23,144 bases of DNA from Acidobacteriota bacterium (GTDB taxonomy: Bacteria > Acidobacteriota > Terriglobia > Terriglobales > Acidobacteriaceae), in NCBI GenBank assembly GCA_021802085.1, contig JAKAAZ010000022.1:1-23144 (forward strand), given 5' to 3'. This document shows, one piece after another, positions 17,356 through 23,144 of the stretch. A program made the translations under genes and the position numbers. Each line of letters starts with the position of its first letter. Position 1 is the first letter of the stretch. Below the pieces are notes generated by a model. The model had not been told where the DNA came from and searched no databases. It saw nothing but the letters and a program-made list of their open reading frames with translations.

Positions 17356-17386
17356 TTCCGGGTCCGGGAAATCCTCCGGACCGGAA
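17356..17386 (-). terminator. Hairpin just downstream of the histidine kinase gene
   Basis: TTCCGGGTCCGG at 17356-17367 pairs with CCGGACCGGAA at 17376-17386 with one bulged base, giving a GC-rich stem and an 8-base loop that ends 5 bases beyond the kinase stop on the minus strand. No clear U-run follows, so it may be a transcript-stabilising hairpin or a weak terminator rather than a standard intrinsic terminator. Confidence 0.4.
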
Positions 17387-17391
17387 CCGTA

Positions 17392-18123
17392 TCAGGCAGG
17401 AAGGGAAATTTTGAAAACGGTGCCGCTTCGGCCGGGGCGGATGCTGCTGCGCAGGGAGATTTTGCCTCGATTATGCTCCACGATTCTCTTGGAGAGGGCC
17501 AGACCGAGCCCGGTTCCCGCATTATTCTTGGTGGTGAAGAACGGCTCGAATACTCGATTCCTGTGTTCTTCGGGAATGCCATGGCCATTATCCGCAATCA
17601 CGAAGTGAATCTCGCTGCGGCGTTTTTTCAGGCGGAGATAGAGCGTGCCCGCGCGCGGCAACGCGTCGACAGAGTTAACGATCAGATTCGAAAGGACTTG
17701 CAGCATCTCGGTCGTATGGACTTCCGCCACCAGGTCCTCCGAAAGATCCTTCACGAGGTGGATTTGTTTGGCTTGCATGGTTCGTTGGTGGATGCGGAGC
17801 GCCGCCTCCGCCAGCGTGGAGAGCCGGACCTGCTGAGGGGAATCCGTTGCGCGGGCAAATCCGAGCGTATGGCTTGCGATGTAGTTGAGAGTCGCCAGTT
17901 GTTCCTCGACGCGACGCAGGTACATTCGTACCGCGCGGGCGTTTTCGGCTTCTGCCAGCGCGAGGTAGGTCAGATTCCCTACCGCCTCCAGCGGGTTTCT
18001 GATTTCGTGCATCAACTCCAACGCCAGCAGGCCCGCAGTGGCGCGTTCTTCTGCCTTCCGCAAAGCCTCGCTCGTCAAGTTGAGCCTTGAATGCAGGTCT
18101 GCGGCTATGGTGGATTCATGCAC
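17392..18123 (-). CDS. Soluble sensor histidine kinase
   Basis: A histidine kinase that would autophosphorylate and pass phosphate to a response regulator. From GTG 18123 it has 243 residues: a helical leader, the H-box ALELMHEIRNPLEAVGN with phospho-acceptor H39, a second dimerisation helix, then the HATPase domain with N-box LQVLSNLIVNSVDAL, G1 IADNGHGIPEE, F-box VFEPFFTTK and G2 GTGLGLALSKRIVE. There are no membrane segments, PAS, GAF or receiver domains, so the input signal is unknown. GTG 18123 is chosen because GGGAG lies 5-9 bases upstream. An in-frame ATG at 18288 would add 55 His/Arg-rich residues that look non-coding and contain the CGACAT motif copies. No response regulator is adjacent; the divergent Crp/Fnr gene is the only regulator nearby. 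Confidence 0.88.
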   Translation of the reverse strand: MHESTIAADLHSRLNLTSEALRKAEERATAGLLALELMHEIRNPLEAVGNLTYLALAEAENARAVRMYLRRVEEQLATLNYIASHTLGFARATDSPQQVRLSTLAEAALRIHQRTMQAKQIHLVKDLSEDLVAEVHTTEMLQVLSNLIVNSVDALPRAGTLYLRLKKRRSEIHFVIADNGHGIPEEHRNRVFEPFFTTKNNAGTGLGLALSKRIVEHNRGKISLRSSIRPGRSGTVFKISLPA

Positions 18124-18529
18124 GAAACTCTCCCGCCGAGTTTCTGGAGAGGACGCTAGGTGCCTTTGCGTCGGGAAATGGTGTAGGCCATTCCGCAGAC
18201 CAGTGGTGCTGCAATACTCTACTCCTCGGACTATTGCGGTAGGATGCAGTTCGCGGCTTATATGTCGCCTATGTCGCCCATCCGACATTTCCCCTGATCT
18301 GGGGGAAACGATCTGGATCGCCGGGTTTACCGCACAATTTCGCCGTTAATCCGGCGAAAGTGATTTTTTGTCGATCCCCTCCCCCATCCGTCCGATAGCC
18401 GACATAAGTTCTTGATTTTCCAGCGTATATTCTAGCCGAGGGCAGATTGACAGCCTTCCCATTTTCCGATCAGAGACGTGATTTTCTGCCCATTTTGGCG
18501 GTCCTTTGCGCACTGACAAAGGACACGTT
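18124..18529. other. Divergent regulatory region between histidine kinase and Crp/Fnr regulator
   Basis: About 400 bases lie between the two regulator genes (240 if the kinase starts at 18288). They hold four CGACAT/ATGTCG copies (listed separately), a TTGACA hexamer at 18447-18452 that could be a -35 element of the Crp/Fnr gene (no good -10 at 16-18 bases), and the AAAGGA ribosome binding site at 18518-18523. A 7-base inverted pair GGGCAGA/TCTGCCC at 18440-18446 and 18485-18491 flanks the TTGACA. Confidence 0.5.
18261..18405. promoter_or_regulatory. Cluster of four CGACAT motifs, two in a 9-bp tandem repeat
   Basis: TATGTCGCC is repeated exactly head-to-tail at 18261-18278. Inverted CCGACAT copies occur at 18282-18288 and 18399-18405. 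So ATGTCG occurs twice in direct orientation and twice as its reverse complement within 145 bases, in a region between two divergent regulatory genes. This is the pattern of a multi-site operator. The protein that binds is unknown; either neighbour could be involved. Confidence 0.45.
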
Positions 18530-19249
18530 ATGCCTGGCGCAACGAATAATCTTCTAATCGCGTCGCTCTCCCTTGAGAGCCGCGAGTTGCTGATCGCCCA
18601 CTCCTCGCCGGTCACGCTGCCGCTGCGAACGGTGTTGTATAGGGCCGGAAGCGTCCCCACCGACGCCTACTTCATGACTTCGGGCATTGCCTCGGTTGTG
18701 GGCTCCACTACGGACGGAGAAACCGCCGAGGTGGGAGTCGTGGGCCGGGAGGGACTGGTTGGCGCCGTGCATCTGCTGGGGCCTGCCGCGGCGCCGACGG
18801 ACTGCTTCATCCAGTTACCGGCGACTGGACTGAAGATTGCCTATGCAAAACTTCTGCAGATCTTTCGATCTTCCGAGGAGATTCACATGCGCATCCTCGA
18901 GTTGGTGCAGGAGCAGGCCCTGAGTCTGAGTCAGCTTGCCACGTGCAACCGTCTGCATACGGCGGAAGAACGGCTGGCGCGATGGCTGCTGATGGTTCAG
19001 GACCGCATCCAGTCGGCCAAAATCGACCTGACGCAGGAGTTTATGGCGCAGATGCTGGGCGCGCAGCGCACCACGGTCACCATGGTCGCAGGCGCGTTAC
19101 AGCGCGGCGGATCGATCGAATACAAGCGCGGCAGCGTGCGAATTTTGAATCGTCCGGAACTGGAAGCGGCGGCCTGCGACTGCTACGCGGTAACGCAAAG
19201 GCTGTACGGCAACCTCTTTCAACGCCCGCTGCCTCAAGCCGGCCAGTAG
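18530..19249 (+). CDS. Crp/Fnr family transcriptional regulator
   Basis: This 239-residue regulator has an N-terminal cNMP-binding-like beta-roll (about 20-125: LPLRTVLYRAGSVPTDAYFMTSGIA, ETAEVGVVGREGLVGAVHLLG), a dimerisation helix, and a C-terminal winged helix-turn-helix of the Crp type (TAEERLARWLLMVQDRI, then LTQEFMAQMLGAQRTTVTMVAGALQRGGSIEYKRGSV split across helices and wing). There are no N-terminal Cys clusters for an FeS centre, so it is not a classic Fnr. The RxE/S cAMP-contact motif of Crp is not evident, so the ligand is unknown. The ATG at 18530 follows AAAGGA at a good distance; an ATG 24 bases earlier is less likely. It converges with vsr after a 34-base gap. Confidence 0.92.
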   Translation: MPGATNNLLIASLSLESRELLIAHSSPVTLPLRTVLYRAGSVPTDAYFMTSGIASVVGSTTDGETAEVGVVGREGLVGAVHLLGPAAAPTDCFIQLPATGLKIAYAKLLQIFRSSEEIHMRILELVQEQALSLSQLATCNRLHTAEERLARWLLMVQDRIQSAKIDLTQEFMAQMLGAQRTTVTMVAGALQRGGSIEYKRGSVRILNRPELEAAACDCYAVTQRLYGNLFQRPLPQAGQ

Positions 19250-19283
19250 AAGCCGCCTCATCCATCCGATAGGGAATTACATA

Positions 19284-19688
19284 CTATTCCCGTGGACTCC
19301 TCTGCGGCCCCAAAAAGCGCTTTACCCGCCCGCGTACCGCGCTGCCGTTCTTTAATTCACATTGCCAAATGACCAGGGCATCCCAACCCTGCTGTGTGAG
19401 GGCTTCGAGATTCTTCTTGTCCCGTGCCTTATTGCGCCGGAGCTTCGGCAGCCAGAAATCTCGGTTCGTTTTGGGGATGAGTCCGGTTTTACACGCATGA
19501 GCGTGCCAGAAACATCCATGAACGAATATCACCTTGCGTCGTGCCGGAAATACCAAGTCAGGTTTTCCTGGAAGGTCTTGCCTGTGTAACCGGAAACGAT
19601 AGCCGAGCTTGTGTACGAGGCTTCGCACTGCCATTTCCGGCAGCGTGTCCGTGCTGCGGATCGCCCGCATGTTCTCGCTGCGATTCAT
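19284..19688 (-). CDS. vsr: Very short patch repair endonuclease (Vsr)
   Basis: Vsr nicks DNA 5' to the T of T:G mismatches made when 5-methylcytosine deaminates, starting repair back to C:G. It is almost always linked to a C5-cytosine methyltransferase. The 134-residue protein has the full family pattern: NMRAIRSTDTLPE, GYRFRLHRQDLPGKPDLVF with catalytic D44, and FVHGCFWHAHAC with H57 and H62. The zinc ligands C59, H64, C66 and C110 are present, as are F60 and W61, which wedge into the DNA; all are offset by 7 from E. coli Vsr numbering. It lies 6 bases after the HNH gene in one operon. Its usual partner methyltransferase is present here only as a fragment. Confidence 0.95.
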   Translation of the reverse strand: MNRSENMRAIRSTDTLPEMAVRSLVHKLGYRFRLHRQDLPGKPDLVFPARRKVIFVHGCFWHAHACKTGLIPKTNRDFWLPKLRRNKARDKKNLEALTQQGWDALVIWQCELKNGSAVRGRVKRFLGPQRSPRE

Positions 19689-19694
19689 CGCTTG

Positions 19695-20153
19695 TCACTG
19701 CTTGAACTTCTCGCGGAGCCACTTCAGAACGGCGAGTTGCTCATCTTGGCCCGCTCGTCGAACTTGAGACAGGAGCCAAAGCCCGGTCGGCTTCTCAGAT
19801 GTGATGTTTTTCGCACCCTGATTGCAGGTCGAACAAAGCGTCCGGAGATTAGATAGTTCCTCTTTGCCGCCGAGGCTCTTGTCTACGATGTATTCGATGT
19901 TAAATTTGACCTTTCGTCCCGTGACATCGTCAATGTCGCCAGGAATGACACCGCACATTCGACAGAATAGGTCGTCGTGGGAAAGAACACCATCCTGTTG
20001 CTTGGCTGAAATCCCCTGCGCAAACGCTACTTCGCATTTCTCTGGCGAGCCTTTTGGTTCGCACAGCTCGATAGTCCGTTGTGTGTACCCACCATCGCCG
20101 GTGCCGAGTATATTTCGGCACTGTCTGAGTCGCAATGAATCCAACTTTGACAT
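19695..20153 (-). CDS. HNH endonuclease, Tyr in place of the general-base His
   Basis: This 152-residue protein has a C-terminal HNH (beta-beta-alpha metal) nuclease domain framed by two zinc knuckles, CRMC (C64, C67) and CSTC (C107, C110). Between them the core reads KVKFNIEYIVDKSLGG then ELSNLRTL. Family proteins usually have D/E-H-I at the IEYI position; here E87 is followed by Y88, so the metal ligand is kept and the general-base His is replaced by Tyr. N102 and N111 follow. The C-terminal segment GLWLLSQVRRAGQDEQLAVLKWL is family-like. The N-terminal 60 residues have no recognised domain. It lies between the DUF3883 and vsr genes, suggesting a restriction role. It may be inactive, or use Tyr as base. 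Confidence 0.85.
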   Translation of the reverse strand: MSKLDSLRLRQCRNILGTGDGGYTQRTIELCEPKGSPEKCEVAFAQGISAKQQDGVLSHDDLFCRMCGVIPGDIDDVTGRKVKFNIEYIVDKSLGGKEELSNLRTLCSTCNQGAKNITSEKPTGLWLLSQVRRAGQDEQLAVLKWLREKFKQ

Positions 20154-20201
20154 TCAGCACCCCGTTATTTGCTGTCGTAATTCCTTGTCAGCCAGGAATC
20201 T

Positions 20202-21035
20202 TCAGAAGGACGCGCGCCATGTTTCAGGAGAGAGTTTGACCTTGGTCTCCAGGGGTGGCGCTATAGTAAAGATTCGCGGCCCGCTGGCAAACAAGTGAAC
20301 TCGATAGATCCGCCACTCAATGGGGCACTGTCTTGCAATGTCGCACTCGTTGCGACTCAGAAAGAATGGTGTCCGGGAAGAACCGTTCGTAGTTTTTACT
20401 TCGATAAATCGGGGGTGGCCATCCAGGCTGAAGGATGAAACGTCATAGCCCGCACCGTCGCCATCTTCTGCTGCCGTCCATTTTACCTTTCGTGCTAAGT
20501 CCGCACGATTTCCCTCTTCGAGTCGGCACCTTTCAAGATCAACAACAAAGGCCTCCCCGGCTTTGCCGAGCAAGCGATTGCGATGGTCTCGCTCAACTGG
20601 GTCAAATTTCACGACAAGCTGCCGCAGACGTTTTGGAATCTGTTCGCTGGTTGCCCTTAGAACTGGCGGAGCAACAAAGATTTCAGTAGGCGCAGGTAGT
20701 ACGGGTTTTGGTACTGGCGTGGGTTCAAGAATGCCTGGGTGCTTGGTAAGGTACCGGTCTATTGCATCGAAGATTGCATTCTGATAGTTCAGCTTTGGCT
20801 TGTAGCCGGGAATCCAAGGCAGGCCCAATTCGTCCAATACGGCCGAAATATTTTGGTGTTTGAACTCTACGGAACGGTGGGTGCGGTCAATCGTGGCCAT
20901 AAGGGCTGTACTGTGTCTGTATTTGACATACGCTTGGCCGGAGAGTTCGGCAACGAGCATGGAGAAATAGTCGGCGACAATCAGATCAAGTTCGTCGTCT
21001 TGCCAATTCGTCCCGCGCTTCGTTGATTCAACCAT
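20202..21035 (-). CDS. DUF3883 domain protein, PD-(D/E)xK-like nuclease candidate
   Basis: This 277-residue protein has two parts. The N-terminal region (about 8-100: NWQDDELDLIVADYFSMLVAEL, VEFKHQNISAVLDELGLPWIPGY) is a helical domain often seen fused to DUF3883 and probably recognises DNA or a partner. A Pro-rich linker follows (about 103-124). The DUF3883 domain (about 155-255) has LLGKAGEAFVVDLE, DGAGYDVSSF and FIEVKTTNG. E161, D198, E212 and K214 fit a PD-(D/E)xK active site. DUF3883 proteins are common in defence loci, and a restriction role is inferred. It starts directly after, and in frame with, the TAA of the methyltransferase fragment; no Shine-Dalgarno sequence is clear, so translation may be coupled. 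HNH follows after 48 bases. Confidence 0.85.
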   Translation of the reverse strand: MVESTKRGTNWQDDELDLIVADYFSMLVAELSGQAYVKYRHSTALMATIDRTHRSVEFKHQNISAVLDELGLPWIPGYKPKLNYQNAIFDAIDRYLTKHPGILEPTPVPKPVLPAPTEIFVAPPVLRATSEQIPKRLRQLVVKFDPVERDHRNRLLGKAGEAFVVDLERCRLEEGNRADLARKVKWTAAEDGDGAGYDVSSFSLDGHPRFIEVKTTNGSSRTPFFLSRNECDIARQCPIEWRIYRVHLFASGPRIFTIAPPLETKVKLSPETWRASF

Positions 21036-21365
21036 TTATGCCCACTGCATGCAGTCGGAATAAGACTGGCACGGTGGTGACGCGTGAATGGCATCAAACG
21101 TTGAGATAAACTTCGGGTCGAGCTTCAGAGCGTCAGTCTGGACAAAGGGGTAAGGGTAATTTGGCTGGGGTTTTATATCTACTCCAACCACGTCAAATCC
21201 TGCCATGCTGTATCCGGTACCGGCACCACCGGCACAGCAGAACAAGTCAAGCAGCCTCGGCTTCCACCCAAGAGCAGCAACAGCATCAGCGTCGATGTTT
21301 TTTCTCGATGCGGTTCGAACGTTCCTGTTTGAAATCACACTTAGAGTTGTACTGTCAGCGTTCAC
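21036..21365 (-). pseudogene. C5-cytosine DNA methyltransferase, truncated after motif IV
   Basis: The fragment has 109 residues from a GTG start (21365). After about 36 leader residues comes motif I, LLDLFCCAGGAGTGYSMAGF, then VVGVDIKPQPNYPYPF, which binds S-adenosylmethionine, and motif IV SPPCQSYS with the catalytic Cys. The protein then ends after only seven residues (DCMQWA preceded by SD). Members of this short methyltransferase type continue for another 100 or more residues, with the ENV motif VI, the QRR motif VIII and the target-recognition region. None of that is found downstream in any minus-strand frame, because the DUF3883 gene begins immediately in the same frame. The fragment therefore probably lacks activity. 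A deletion joining the two genes is the simplest explanation. Confidence 0.8.
21044..21055. repeat. 12-bp perfect palindrome at the methyltransferase truncation point
   Basis: ACTGCATGCAGT is self-complementary over all 12 bases. It lies 6 bases before the TAA that ends the methyltransferase fragment, exactly where similarity to the family stops. It may mark a deletion junction or be a control site for the DUF3883 start. Chance is possible. Confidence 0.4.
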
Positions 21366-21762
21366 GGCTGCAATTCCCTCGTGTTCTCTTTATATTCGCT
21401 CTGGGGCTTTGGAAAACTTTTAATTTTCCTCAGATTGTAGCGTGGTACCGAAAAGAGAACTTCGCATCTGCCGAATTTAAAAAATGAATCATACACGGAA
21501 GGAACGCGGGTTGTTCCGCTTCGGTCTTCGCTATGCCCAGGATCAGGGGCCATCCAGGAGCTGTGCTCCGTGCCGATTCTATGTTGTACATCCCCCTTCC
21601 GTTCAATCCAAGGCGATGTTGCGTCCACCGAGAACCATGCCTGAGGGCGTGGGCGTTTATGAGGACCAATCCTCTAGAATTCCAAAAAACAGTGCTGGAC
21701 GACTGCTAAGGCGTGTTTCCGTCAATTAAGAATCGAGTAAGATGCGCCTATTGGAGATTCCC
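21366..21762. other. Divergent intergenic region upstream of the R-M-like island
   Basis: Nearly 400 bases separate the methyltransferase fragment from the secreted-protein gene and probably hold the promoters of both. Short hairpins are visible (GGAAC/GTTCC around 21500, and GGAGC TGT GCTCC around 21556-21568). Short open frames on both strands lack family similarity and are rejected. The region appears to be AT-rich up to about 21490 and GC-richer after, which may mark the edge of the acquired island. Confidence 0.4.
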
Positions 21763-22479
21763 ATGCGGAAGAATGATTTCAAGCTCATCGCATTAGTCTT
21801 TCTTGTTCAGCTTTGCCTACCCGGCGCAACACGCCAGGCACCGGCGCAGGCAGAGAAGGCTGCGTATCCGGCCATGGCTCCCGTGGATGAGTATTTGATC
21901 GCCGACCAGAATTCGGAAATCGCGCTGGCCCGCAGTGCTGCTCCGGCGTCCATTTCAGACGGAGCCGAGGTGATGGTCCTGGGGCGGAATGGATTCACGA
22001 CCGCAGTAAAGGGCACGAATGGCTTTCTCTGCGTAGTGGAGCGATCATGGGGCGCCGCCACAGACGCTCCGGAATTCTGGAATCCCAAAATCCGCTCCCC
22101 CATTTGCTTTAATTCGCAGGCCGCGCGAACGTTTGCGCCCATCTTCCTGATGAAGACCAAACTGGTGCTGGAAGGAAAATCGAAAGCGGAGATCGTGGCG
22201 GCGACCGCTTCGGCACTGGATAAGAAGGAACTGCCCGCGCTGGAGCCGGGAGCAATGTGCTACATGATGTCGAAGCAGCAGTACTTGAACGACCAGGGCG
22301 CGAGCTGGCACCCTCATCTGATGTTTTTTGTCACGGGCGACGCGGCGAAAAGCTGGGGAGCCGATCTGCCGGGTTCGCCGATTATGGCCGCGGATGACCC
22401 TGAGGAGCGGACCACAATCCTCATGGTCGTGGTCGGCTATTGGTCCGATGGGTCGCCTGCTCCGCCGATGGAGCACTGA
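21763..22479 (+). CDS. Secreted protein of unknown function
   Basis: ATG 21763 follows GGAG at a 7-base spacing and gives 238 residues starting MRKNDFKLIALVFLVQLCLPG, a clear signal peptide, followed by an Ala/Pro/Gln-rich stretch (about 24-35). An ATG seven codons upstream is also possible. The mature protein contains ALARSAAPASISDGAEVMVLG, NGFLCVVERSWG, NPKIRSPICFN, a segment starting EPGAMCYMMSKQQYL, and a Trp/His-rich HPHLMFFV. The Cys residues of the mature part may form disulphides outside the cytoplasm. I do not recognise a named domain. Similar orphan secreted proteins occur in Acidobacteriota, from memory only. The gene stands alone. Confidence 0.8.
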   Translation: MRKNDFKLIALVFLVQLCLPGATRQAPAQAEKAAYPAMAPVDEYLIADQNSEIALARSAAPASISDGAEVMVLGRNGFTTAVKGTNGFLCVVERSWGAATDAPEFWNPKIRSPICFNSQAARTFAPIFLMKTKLVLEGKSKAEIVAATASALDKKELPALEPGAMCYMMSKQQYLNDQGASWHPHLMFFVTGDAAKSWGADLPGSPIMAADDPEERTTILMVVVGYWSDGSPAPPMEH

Positions 22480-22670
22480 CGCCGCATCGCCACTCATCTA
22501 GTTGAGATTAGTAACCAAAAGTCGGCCAGCATTTACGAATCTGGTTGTCACGCGAAAACATGCGAAATGTCGATTGGCGATGGCAGCGCATATCACTTTG
22601 GGATGATGGCAGGTTGATTCGTCCGTAGCCCAAGGATTTTCCCTGATATTGTAGCGCGGGCATCGTTCTG

Positions 22671-22697
22671 TCCCACCCTGGCTTCGCCAGGATGGGG
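22671..22697. repeat. REP-like hairpin
   Basis: TCCCACCCTGGC and GCCAGGATGGGG fold into a 12-position stem around a TTC loop (22683-22685), with one mismatch and a terminal T-G pair. Motifs of the form CCCACCCTGGCnnnnnCCAGGATGGG are frequent dispersed palindromes in acidobacterial intergenic DNA, by recollection. The hairpin abuts the kbl remnant with no spacer beyond a few bases. Confidence 0.6.
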
Positions 22698-22701
22698 CAC
22701 G

Positions 22702-22985
22702 CTGCGATATTTCAAACAGCAACTCGCCGACGCCGGATTCAATATCGGCGGCGTCGACACGCCCGCCAGCGAAACTCCCATCACGCCCATCATCGTTGGG
22801 GACGGCCGCGCCACGATGGACTTTTCCAGGAAGCTGTTCGAGGCCGCTGGAATTGCCTTTCCGGCCGTGCCGGAAGGGAAGGCGCGGATCAGCACCATCA
22901 TGACCGGCGAGCATACTCGCGCCCAGCTCGATCAAGCCTGAAAACCATCTCCCGCATCGGAAAGCGGATGTCACTTCTCGGCTAG
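22702..22985 (+). pseudogene. kbl: Remnant of glycine C-acetyltransferase (kbl), C-terminal end, frameshifted
   Basis: One frame from 22702 to TGA 22939-22941 encodes the C-terminal part of an alpha-oxoamine synthase of the Kbl type: LRYFKQQLADAGFNIGGVD, TPASETPITPIIVGDG, FSRKLFEAAGIAFPAVPEGKARI and ISTIMTGEHTRAQLDQA. In Kbl the reading continues with a short helix, and exactly such a piece, LKTISRIGKRMSLLG then TAG at 22983-22985, follows in another frame. A single deleted C in the GCCCTG codon pair at about 22937 would explain this. The 5' three quarters of the gene, including the PLP lysine, are absent. The active enzyme uses PLP to convert glycine plus acetyl-CoA to 2-amino-3-ketobutyrate in threonine breakdown. 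Confidence 0.8.
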
Positions 22986-23125
22986 AGCATTTTCACAGAT
23001 AGCGTAAGGTCTGGGTGCCCCTCGATAAGGACGAAGGCGTTGTCAAGGCACAGATCGCCTGTGCGGTGCGTGAGCACCGCTTGTCTTTCCAGAGAGGTTG
23101 AGGACCAGAGCTCCGGTAGATTCAC
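22982..23125 (-). CDS. Possible small ORF of unknown function
   Basis: A 47-residue open frame from GTG 23125 to TAG 22982-22984 reads VNLPELWSSTSLERQAVLTH then RTGDLCLDNAFVLIEGHPDL and a short end. Residue usage looks protein-like, but there is no family match, the GTG has only a weak upstream GGTGA, and the frame contains the two hairpins at 23048-23080. Chance is a serious alternative. Confidence 0.2.
   Translation of the reverse strand: MNLPELWSSTSLERQAVLTHRTGDLCLDNAFVLIEGHPDLTLSVKML
23048..23080. repeat. Two adjoining perfect hairpins
   Basis: GCACAG-ATCGC-CTGTGC (23048-23064) is followed, sharing two bases, by GCGGTGC-GTGA-GCACCGC (23063-23080), whose loop is a GNRA-type tetraloop. 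The pair could be a REP-type element, a mobile-element end or an RNA structure. No flanking gene explains it. Confidence 0.45.
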
Positions 23126-23144
23126 GCTGCATCACCAAACGGCG

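Noticed and set aside
18124..18288. 55-codon N-terminal extension of the histidine kinase
   Set aside because: It is His/Arg-rich with no domain, contains the CGACAT repeats and has a poorer ribosome site spacing; kept as an alternative start only.
18447..18475. TTGACA as a complete sigma-70 promoter for the Crp/Fnr gene
   Set aside because: The -35 is perfect, but no acceptable -10 hexamer lies 16-18 bases away.
21430..21669. Minus-strand open frames between the methyltransferase fragment and the secreted protein
   Set aside because: They lack family similarity and do not contain the missing methyltransferase part.
22498..22974. 158-codon minus-strand open frame opposite the kbl remnant
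   Set aside because: It is antisense to a recognisable Kbl sequence and crosses the REP-like hairpin.

Overview
The window looks like a chromosomal segment of an Acidobacteriota (Terriglobia-type) bacterium. The evidence is two very large Oar-like TonB-dependent receptors with an N-terminal carboxypeptidase-regulatory-like domain, a GH172/DUF2961 enzyme, a Crp/Fnr regulator and a ThrRS of the type common in that phylum, and moderately high GC. No rRNA, tRNA, CRISPR array, transposase or integrase was seen. The taxonomic call is inference from gene types, not from a marker gene.

Layout. 1-300: end of an uninterpreted region, possibly a short membrane-protein remnant. 297-1764 (minus): accD and rlmH. 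2156-5728 (plus): TonB-dependent receptor 1. 5793-8302 (minus): rsfS, nadD and obgE. 8595-11972 (plus): TonB-dependent receptor 2, tail-to-tail with a secreted GH172-like protein (minus). 13246-13918 (plus): an overlapping DUF4160/DUF2442 pair, followed by a palindromic repeat element at 13949-14050. 14118-16612 (minus): thrS with a 4-bp-overlapping gene for a C39-like cysteine-peptidase-fold protein. 16701-17195 (plus): tspO. 17392-18123 (minus) and 18530-19249 (plus): a histidine kinase and a divergent Crp/Fnr regulator, separated by a region with four copies of a CGACAT motif. 19284-21365 (minus): a restriction-modification-like island. 21763-22479 (plus): a secreted protein of unknown function. 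22671-22985: a REP-like hairpin abutting a truncated and frameshifted kbl remnant. 22986-23144: two nested hairpins and a possible small ORF.

The housekeeping genes on the minus strand (obgE-nadD-rsfS, then rlmH-accD) read as one ribosome-assembly/NAD/fatty-acid cluster that has been split by receptor 1. The second receptor sits just upstream of obgE.

The most interesting accessory region is the minus-strand cluster, in transcription order: 5-methylcytosine methyltransferase fragment, DUF3883 nuclease-like protein, HNH endonuclease, Vsr mismatch endonuclease. The methyltransferase stops just after its PCQ motif, and its TAA is followed directly and in frame by the ATG of the DUF3883 gene. 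The HNH protein has Tyr where the general-base His is expected. It is either a decaying R-M system that lost its methylase or an unusual arrangement of DNA-processing enzymes.
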